A stretch of 64,000 nt of DNA from positions 1,860,001 through 1,924,000 of the forward strand of contig CP064970.1 in the NCBI GenBank assembly GCA_016699305.1, written 5' to 3'. Both the position numbers and the translations under genes were made by a program. This document shows, piece by piece, positions 58,236 to 64,000 of this stretch. The stretch comes from Alphaproteobacteria bacterium (lineage in GTDB: Bacteria > Pseudomonadota > Alphaproteobacteria > GCA-016699305). How positions within the stretch are numbered: position 1 is the first letter of the stretch; each line of letters opens with the position of its first letter. The notes below the pieces were generated by a model. That model was not told the DNA's origin. It did not search any database and saw only the letters and a program-made list of their open reading frames with translations.

Positions 58236-59177
58236 CTAGGACTTGTCGCCACGGTCGATACGCCGCCGTGCATCGGAGATATCGTTTTCCAAACGCCGCT
58301 CAATTTCCGCTTTTTCCGACACAAATTTACGACGCATTTCTTCGATTTCGCCGATCTGGCGCTGTCTCTTCATCTCGATCTCGCCCATGATCTTGCTGCG
58401 CATATTCAGCAACTCATCGATTACACGAAAACGCATCATACGGATGCGCTGCTGGTCAAAAAAACCTTTGGCCTGTTGGCCGCGCAAACCATAGAGCGAC
58501 CCACTATCCTTGATAGCTTGGGCATCGCGCGCTGCCTGTTCAAACAACCCGGGACGACCCTCGGGAATGCCTGGGATGCCCAGGCCCGAGGGTGGCGGCA
58601 CCTCCGTCTGACCGACCGTTCCACCGGATTTCTTAGTTAAATCGCTTGGCGAAGATGCCTGTTGAGCTACGCCTGCATCTGGCGGCGTGGATTCGGTCTG
58701 TCCTCCACCAACGGCTGACACGCCGCTGCGCCCTTGATATTTCGGCTCCACTCCGCCGCCGTTGGCACCAACGATGGCAGGATTCCCTTCGCCGTTGGCG
58801 CCAGCGATGGGAGGTGTATGCAGCGAATGCACCCCTGTCGCCACTTTTGCGACTTGGCCAGGTGTGCTTTTGGGCTGAGTAGCCTCGGCGCGCGTGGCAT
58901 GCTTGATATCTTTTACAGGCATGCCCGAGAGATCGCCGAACGCCACAGGCTGACTAAGCGACACCGTTCCACTGGCCCCCGCACCATCGTTGGTCTTATG
59001 CACTCTACGACGTACGGGGGCAGCCGAGCTGTTGAACTTGCTTTGCCTTTGACTGACACCGCCGATTAGCAGCAGCACCGTCAACGCCACGACGCCAAGA
59101 AACACCCACGTCAAGATCTGTATCAAGATCTCAGAGAAGGACATATCCGCGAATTGTTCAAACCAGGAATAAAGCAT
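58236..59177 (-). CDS. Membrane-anchored coiled-coil protein with Gly/Pro-rich linker
   Basis: The 313-residue protein has one N-terminal membrane helix (ILTWVFLGVVALTVLLLIGG) and a long disordered linker rich in Gly, Pro, Ser and Thr, with an internal near-repeat IAGANGEGNPAIVGANGGG. The C-terminal coiled coil from about residue 230 is highly charged (MKRQRQIGEIEEMRRKFVSEK). No enzymatic motif is visible. The form suggests a structural or scaffolding membrane protein. It lies downstream of mfd on the same strand, 65 bases away, and is convergent with the S66 peptidase. Confidence 0.7.
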   Translation of the reverse strand: MLYSWFEQFADMSFSEILIQILTWVFLGVVALTVLLLIGGVSQRQSKFNSSAAPVRRRVHKTNDGAGASGTVSLSQPVAFGDLSGMPVKDIKHATRAEATQPKSTPGQVAKVATGVHSLHTPPIAGANGEGNPAIVGANGGGVEPKYQGRSGVSAVGGGQTESTPPDAGVAQQASSPSDLTKKSGGTVGQTEVPPPSGLGIPGIPEGRPGLFEQAARDAQAIKDSGSLYGLRGQQAKGFFDQQRIRMMRFRVIDELLNMRSKIMGEIEMKRQRQIGEIEEMRRKFVSEKAEIERRLENDISDARRRIDRGDKS

Positions 59178-59242
59178 GACATCCCCGTATCGCCGCTCGT
59201 TCAGCCTAGGCGACCAGAAATATATTAGCCAATTGTGAATTT

Positions 59243-62200
59243 TTATCCAAGCAGTGCCACCAATTCGCTCAAGATGCCGCGCGCGGCATAGGCGCGTTTA
59301 TCAAGATTCTCCCATGATCCTAGGATGCTAAGGCGTTGGTCGGGACGCAAACGGACCCGCCCCGCCTGGGCCTGGATCCAGGCGACCAGACGTTCCGGAG
59401 CAGGAAAACTGTCTTTGTGGAAGCCGATCACCGCGCCGGTAGCACCCAGGTCCAAGCGGGCGACATGGGCGCGGCGGCATAATTCGCGCACGGCGATCGT
59501 CTCGATCAGGTTTTCCACCTCGTTCGGCAAAGGACCAAAGCGGTCGATCCATTCCGCCGCCACGGATTCGATCTCGTCTTGCGTACGAAGATCGGCCAGG
59601 CGTCGATACAGCCCCAGGCGCAAATCCAAATCCGCCACATAATCTTGCGGAATAAGAACCGGCAGTCCCAGATTGATTTGCGGCGTCCAAGCCCCCGGCT
59701 CTTCCACCGGTGCATCCCCCGGCGCGGCGCGCTGGCGGGCGCGGGCTTCCTGGACAGCCTCCTCCAACATGTTCTGATACAGCTCGATCCCCACTTCGCG
59801 GATATGGCCCGATTGCTCCTCGCCCAACAAATTGCCCGCGCCGCGCAAATCCAAATCATGGCTGGCCAACTGAAAGCCCGCGCCCAGCGTGTCCAAGGCC
59901 TCGATAATCTGTAGGCGCTGGCGCGCGCTGTCGGACAATGTCTGCGTGGATGGCCAAGTCAGATAGGCATAGCCGCGTTGCCGTCCACGCCCCACGCGTC
60001 CGCGCAGCTGATATAACTGCGCCAGGCCGAACATATCCGCGCGGTGGATGATGATGGTGTTGGCATTGGTGAAATCTAGGCCGGATTCGATGATGTCGGT
60101 CGCCAACAGCACGTCAAAGCGCCGGGCGTCGAACCCTGTCATCACGTCTTCAAGAGCGGTCGGCGTCAAACGGCCATGAGCCACCGTCACGCGCAATTCG
60201 GGCACCATGCTTTGCAAGGCCGTCTGGGCCTTATCAAGGTCCTCGACACGTGGACAGACGAAAAAGCTCTGCCCGCCGCGCCCGTGTTCGCGCATCAACG
60301 CCTCGCGCAGGACAACCGGATCGAAAGGCAAGGCAAAGCTTTGCACCGCCAGACGATCCACCGGCGGGGTGGCGATCAAACTCAGACTGCGCACGCCCGA
60401 CATGGCCAATTGCAAGGTGCGCGGAATAGGCGTGGCGGACAAGGTCAGCACATGCACCCCGGCGCGAAGCTCCTTCATGCGTTCCTTTTGCTTGACGCCG
60501 AAATGCTGCTCTTCGTCGATGATCAAAAGGCCCAGACGCTTAAATTGAACCTCTTTGCCCAGCAGAGCATGGGTGCCGACGATGATATCGATCTTGCCTT
60601 CGGCCAGTTCGGCGCGCACTTGTTTGGCGTCTTTGGCCGTCACCATGCGAGAGAGCTGCGCCATACGCACCGGCACGCCGCGAAAGCGATCGCGTAAGGT
60701 GCGCTCGTGCTGGCGTGCCAGCAGGGTCGTGGGCACGACAAAGGCCACCTGCCACCCCGACATGACCGCCACATAGGCCGCGCGCAAAGCCACCTCGGTC
60801 TTGCCAAAGCCCACATCGCCGCAGATCAGGCGATCCATGGGCCGACCCTTGGCCAGATCGTCCAGGACATCATTGATGGCGCGCTCTTGATCCTCGGTTT
60901 CGGCATAAGGGAAACGCGCGGCGAATTCTTGATAAATTTCGGTGGCAACCGCCAAAGGCTCGGCTTCCTTCAATTCGCGCTCGGCGGCGATTTTCAGCAG
61001 GGCTTGGGCCATGTCGCGCAGGCGTTTCTTCACCCGCGCCTGGCGCGTTTGCCAGGCCACGCCGCCCAGCTTGTCCAACACCGCCTCGCCCGCGCCATAG
61101 CGGCTTAGGACATCTAAATTCTCAACCGGCACGAACAGACGGTCGCCGCCGTCATAGACCAGCTTCAGGCAGTCATGCTTTGCGCCGCCGACCTCAAGCG
61201 TCTCAAGCCCATCGTAACGCCCCACGCCATGCTCGCGGTGAACCACAAGATCACCGGTCGTAAGCCCCGCCGCATCCATAATCACACGCGCGCCGCGACG
61301 CCGCGAAGAGGGCCGGGCCTGTTTGTCGCCCAAAATATCCGTCTCGGTCAAAACGGCCAAATCCGGACTGATGAATCCATGATCCACCGGCAGCACCGCC
61401 AGCCCCACCACGGCGCGAGGTTGCTGTATCAAATCGGCCAGACGATCAATGCTGACCTGCGCTTGCAAGCCATGCTCTCGCAGCATATGGGATAGGCGGT
61501 CGCGCGTGCCGATGCTGGCGCAAGCCAAAAGAACACGGCGGTCTTGGGCTTGCCATCCCGCCAACAGCTCGATAACGGCGGCATAAGGTCCCTCGGGCTG
61601 CGCACGTTCGGATGCGAGGGTGCGGCCCGGGCGTCCGCCGCCATCCATAGTTTGCTCGGCCTGTGGGGCTGGCGCGAAACCAGAAAGAGTCACATGCCGC
61701 CTTGCGCGACAAAATGCGTCCCAATCATGGCCGGAGATAAAGAAACTCTCGGGAGCGACCGGACGATAGGGCGCATCCCCCGTCAATATCCGCGATCCCG
61801 CCGCCGCCTCGCGCCGCGCGGCATACAGATCGCTCACCTGCTGTTCTCGGCCGGCCAGCACCTGGCCGGCCTGCTCGTCTTGCACGATCATCATGCCCGC
61901 AGGCAGATAATCCGGAAGCCATGCCGTGGCCTCAAAAAACAAAGGCAGCCAATGCTCATGCCCCGCATAAGGACGTCCGGCGCAAATATGCTCGTAAATC
62001 GGATCGCGCGTCGCTTCGACGCCAAAGGCTAGGCGATATTTGGCGCGAAAGCTGGCGATGGTCTCCTCGTTCAGCGGCACTTCCGAGGCCATCATCAAAT
62101 CCAGATGATCCAGGCTTTCCAGACTGCGCTGGCTGGCCGGATCGAAATGACGGATGGACTCGACCACGTCGTCAAAGAAATCCACGCGCGCGGCCTTGTC

Positions 62201-62740
62201 GTGGTGCGGCGGGAAAACATCCACCAGACTGCCACGAACGGCATATTCCCCCGCCTCGCGCACCGTGGCCACGCGCCGATAGCCATGGGCCGCCAAAAAC
62301 GCATGCAACGCTGTCCGCGAAGCAACACCAGGGGTCAAACGCAGACAGGATCGCGCCACCATCTGCGGCGGCGGCAAGCGTTGCAGCAGGGCCGCCGGCG
62401 TGGTCAACACCACGCGCGGCATGTCGAAACCGGCGGATAGATCATGGAGCGCGGCCAAACGCGCGGCCATCACATCGGGTTGGGGGGAGGCGCGGTCATA
62501 GGGCAGGCAGTCCCAAGCCGGGAACACCAGAACCTCGATATCCGGCGCAAAGAAAGCCAGACATGCGCGCAAAGAATCCACGCGCCAATCATCGGCGGCG
62601 ATATGCAATACGCCATCAGACCCGGCCAAGCGCGCCAAATCGGCCAGCAAACGGGCATCATGTCCTTCGGGCGCACCGGCCAGAGTCTGCGCCTGTGTCC
62701 AGGAATCCAAAGGGGGCCATGAGATCAATGTCTGGGGCAT
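59243..62740 (-). CDS. mfd: Transcription-repair coupling factor
   Basis: Mfd displaces RNA polymerase stalled at lesions and recruits UvrA. The 1165-residue protein has the UvrB-like N-terminal module, the RNA polymerase interaction domain (RGARVIMDAAGLTTGDLVVHREHGVGRYDG) and the RecG-like motor. In the motor, Walker A is ICGDVGFGKTEVALRAAYVA, the DEEQ box is LLIIDEEQHFGVKQKERMK and TATPIPRTLQLAM and RVGRGRQRGYAYL follow. The C-terminal TRCF domain is present. Length is normal. It starts 6 bases after the preceding membrane-protein gene, so the two are co-transcribed. The sdhE neighbour seen in some alphaproteobacteria is absent. Confidence 0.97.
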   Translation of the reverse strand: MPQTLISWPPLDSWTQAQTLAGAPEGHDARLLADLARLAGSDGVLHIAADDWRVDSLRACLAFFAPDIEVLVFPAWDCLPYDRASPQPDVMAARLAALHDLSAGFDMPRVVLTTPAALLQRLPPPQMVARSCLRLTPGVASRTALHAFLAAHGYRRVATVREAGEYAVRGSLVDVFPPHHDKAARVDFFDDVVESIRHFDPASQRSLESLDHLDLMMASEVPLNEETIASFRAKYRLAFGVEATRDPIYEHICAGRPYAGHEHWLPLFFEATAWLPDYLPAGMMIVQDEQAGQVLAGREQQVSDLYAARREAAAGSRILTGDAPYRPVAPESFFISGHDWDAFCRARRHVTLSGFAPAPQAEQTMDGGGRPGRTLASERAQPEGPYAAVIELLAGWQAQDRRVLLACASIGTRDRLSHMLREHGLQAQVSIDRLADLIQQPRAVVGLAVLPVDHGFISPDLAVLTETDILGDKQARPSSRRRGARVIMDAAGLTTGDLVVHREHGVGRYDGLETLEVGGAKHDCLKLVYDGGDRLFVPVENLDVLSRYGAGEAVLDKLGGVAWQTRQARVKKRLRDMAQALLKIAAERELKEAEPLAVATEIYQEFAARFPYAETEDQERAINDVLDDLAKGRPMDRLICGDVGFGKTEVALRAAYVAVMSGWQVAFVVPTTLLARQHERTLRDRFRGVPVRMAQLSRMVTAKDAKQVRAELAEGKIDIIVGTHALLGKEVQFKRLGLLIIDEEQHFGVKQKERMKELRAGVHVLTLSATPIPRTLQLAMSGVRSLSLIATPPVDRLAVQSFALPFDPVVLREALMREHGRGGQSFFVCPRVEDLDKAQTALQSMVPELRVTVAHGRLTPTALEDVMTGFDARRFDVLLATDIIESGLDFTNANTIIIHRADMFGLAQLYQLRGRVGRGRQRGYAYLTWPSTQTLSDSARQRLQIIEALDTLGAGFQLASHDLDLRGAGNLLGEEQSGHIREVGIELYQNMLEEAVQEARARQRAAPGDAPVEEPGAWTPQINLGLPVLIPQDYVADLDLRLGLYRRLADLRTQDEIESVAAEWIDRFGPLPNEVENLIETIAVRELCRRAHVARLDLGATGAVIGFHKDSFPAPERLVAWIQAQAGRVRLRPDQRLSILGSWENLDKRAYAARGILSELVALLG

Positions 62741-62746
62741 GGTCGC

Positions 62747-64000
62747 TTATAGACGATCTTTGACGACCTCGAAAAGAACCATGCCGCTTTCTGGCGGCAG
62801 AGACATGGGCTGCAGCCATTCGGGCACGTCAAGGGCCACAAGCCCCGAACGCTGCATCACCTGTTGCAAAGCCAAAGGCGTCTGCGCCCAATGCGTCGGC
62901 AGTTTCGTATAGGTCAGGCGTTTTTCCAAACTATTGTCGTTCTGGCCCATCGGAATAGTCACCGCCCCCGCACACAAGGCCACAATATCCACACCGCGCT
63001 GGCGCATGATCTGACGCGCCCGATTGTCTTGATCGGGCGTGCCCATTAACGCCAGCAGGGCGTCTCTATTGCCCTCGACATTGCGATGATAGGGGGCGGC
63101 CAACACGCTATGGCGCGTGCGAAACAGCAATTCAGGACCCAGATCAATATTCGCCAGGATCAACCGAGAACGATCCCCCATGCCTCGCGGATCATTCAGC
63201 ACCAGCGCCAATGCGTCCACCGAACATGCCGGCGCAACCGTCTTGGGCGGCGGCAAAATAGCCGAGAGCAGCGCGCGCGGAGGCATCACCACCAATACGG
63301 GCGAAAGCGCGGCCACCATCCCCACCTTAAAGGCCAAGAGTTGCCCTGATGACAAGGCCAGACGATCGCCTAAGCGAGCGAAAGTCTGCAAAGCCAGCGC
63401 GAAAGGCAAAATGGCAAAGAATTGCGCAAAAGCCGTAAAGCGCGACTGATAGGCCATGGCACAGATCATGCCGATGATCAGCGGCACACCCATAATAACC
63501 AATGCCGCTAGATCGGGCGCTTGTCGCCCAGGTTGTTTCCAAGCCTTTGCCCCCCGCCAGATCAAGATGATCAACGCCACAGGCACGGCCAGATTCGCAG
63601 TCGCGGAGGTGATGTGATCGAATGCGAGGATTAACCCATCTCCCCGCATCAGCATCGCCCATGGCGAGGTCACCTCATTGATTCGGCTGAGCCAATATCT
63701 GGCCAGCAATGGGTCTAATCCCGCAAAAGGGTCGCGGAAGAAAGCCGGGAACGCTGCCGCCAGCATCGCCAGCAATCCGCAGCCCAATCCGCTCGTCACG
63801 ACCAGTCGCGCGCGCCAGCTCCAGCCCCATCGAGATCCGATAGCCAGAAGCGCCGTGACCAATAAGGCCGCCCATAATCCCGCGATCACCGGCAGGCACA
63901 GCACGTCCAAGCCGCCGGTCCAACCATAGATCGGCACAAACTGCGTTCGCCAAATCGCGCACGCTGCCAAGAACAGAGTCAAAGCCCAGATCAATCCCGC
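62747..64000 (-). CDS. Multi-span membrane protein, 5' end beyond the window
   Basis: At least 417 residues are present. About eight to nine hydrophobic segments fill the first 270 residues (LTLFLAACAIW, GLWAALLVTALLAIG, GLGCGLLAMLAAAF, PLIIGMICAMAY, FFAILPFALALQTF). A soluble C-terminal domain of about 150 residues carries conserved-looking features (LILANIDLGPELLFRTRHSVLAAPYHRN, GNRDALLALMGTPDQDNRARQIM, RGVDIVALCAGA). The layout resembles GT-C glycosyltransferases with a periplasmic tail, but no catalytic motif is visible because the N-terminus is missing. The frame is open to the edge, so the true start is outside. Confidence 0.7.
   Translation of the reverse strand, partial: AGLIWALTLFLAACAIWRTQFVPIYGWTGGLDVLCLPVIAGLWAALLVTALLAIGSRWGWSWRARLVVTSGLGCGLLAMLAAAFPAFFRDPFAGLDPLLARYWLSRINEVTSPWAMLMRGDGLILAFDHITSATANLAVPVALIILIWRGAKAWKQPGRQAPDLAALVIMGVPLIIGMICAMAYQSRFTAFAQFFAILPFALALQTFARLGDRLALSSGQLLAFKVGMVAALSPVLVVMPPRALLSAILPPPKTVAPACSVDALALVLNDPRGMGDRSRLILANIDLGPELLFRTRHSVLAAPYHRNVEGNRDALLALMGTPDQDNRARQIMRQRGVDIVALCAGAVTIPMGQNDNSLEKRLTYTKLPTHWAQTPLALQQVMQRSGLVALDVPEWLQPMSLPPESGMVLFEVVKDRL

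Noticed and set aside
1..64000. CRISPR arrays, complete insertion sequences, prophage or integrase genes
   Set aside because: No regularly spaced repeats and no transposase, integrase or phage structural proteins were seen. The accessory patches lack recognisable mobility genes.

Overview
The window reads as a chromosomal segment of an alphaproteobacterium with fairly high GC, interrupted by several lower-GC accessory patches. The evidence is a PopZ homologue directly upstream of valS, a DUF1192 protein, a CHCC zinc-finger protein overlapping polA, a UvrA whose first zinc-finger half reads CPVSGF, an ErpA-type iron-sulfur protein, an NDUFAF5-like methyltransferase and a Rickettsia-17-kDa-like glycine-zipper lipoprotein. 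I cannot place it below class level. No CRISPR array, complete insertion sequence, prophage, rRNA or tRNA was seen.

Layout, left to right. 1-4 kb: an edge fragment, a Ppx/GppA phosphatase, two small exported proteins, an unknown protein and a TerC/Alx membrane protein. 4-10 kb: uvrA, a soluble chemoreceptor with a zinc-binding CZB domain, and a Mur-ligase paralogue. 10.4-11.7 kb: rplK-rplA, closed by a strong terminator and lacking its usual secE-nusG and rplJL-rpoBC neighbours. 12-14.5 kb: a low-GC patch with a 705-residue unknown protein carrying HExxH, next to the stump of an ABC-2 permease. 14.5-22.9 kb: a membrane protein with an SNase-like fold, popZ-valS, then the zinc-finger protein overlapping polA. 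23-28 kb: a four-gene minus-strand unit, opgG, an unknown gene, opgH and an AEC transporter, for periplasmic glucan synthesis. 28.4-29.3 kb: enoyl-CoA hydratase. 29.3-32.1 kb: a second accessory patch with two alpha-solenoid proteins and a decayed GNAT gene. 32-38.3 kb: an unusual serS with its own leader, then ffh-rpsP-methyltransferase-rimM-trmD-rplS. 38.4-43.1 kb: methyltransferase, erpA, a HisA-like barrel, parE and a haem-less cytochrome c'-like protein. 43.2-51.6 kb: an unknown gene, proS, a MoxR ATPase, a polar amino-acid-type ABC transporter and leuS. 51.8-59.2 kb: a small protein, an HtrA-like protease, a large exported unknown, aroK, a ribbon-helix-helix protein, an S66 peptidase and a coiled-coil membrane protein. 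59.2-64 kb: mfd and a membrane protein running off the edge.

Most of the genes are information-processing housekeeping: four aminoacyl-tRNA synthetases, ribosomal proteins, tRNA modification, SRP, DNA repair and replication. Envelope functions come second.

The most interesting signal is upstream of serS. A 24-codon ORF with its own ribosome-binding site carries four consecutive Ser codons. It is followed by a 7-nt stretch perfectly complementary to the serS Shine-Dalgarno sequence and by a second long-range complementary pair. This has the form of a serine-responsive leader-peptide attenuator. The serS it precedes is itself atypical in motif 3. A weaker proline-containing leader candidate lies upstream of proS. 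Other points of note are an exact 40-residue repeat period in a solenoid protein, a cytochrome c'-like protein with CxxCH changed to SKSSH, and a HisA-like barrel that has lost one phosphate loop and its second catalytic Asp.
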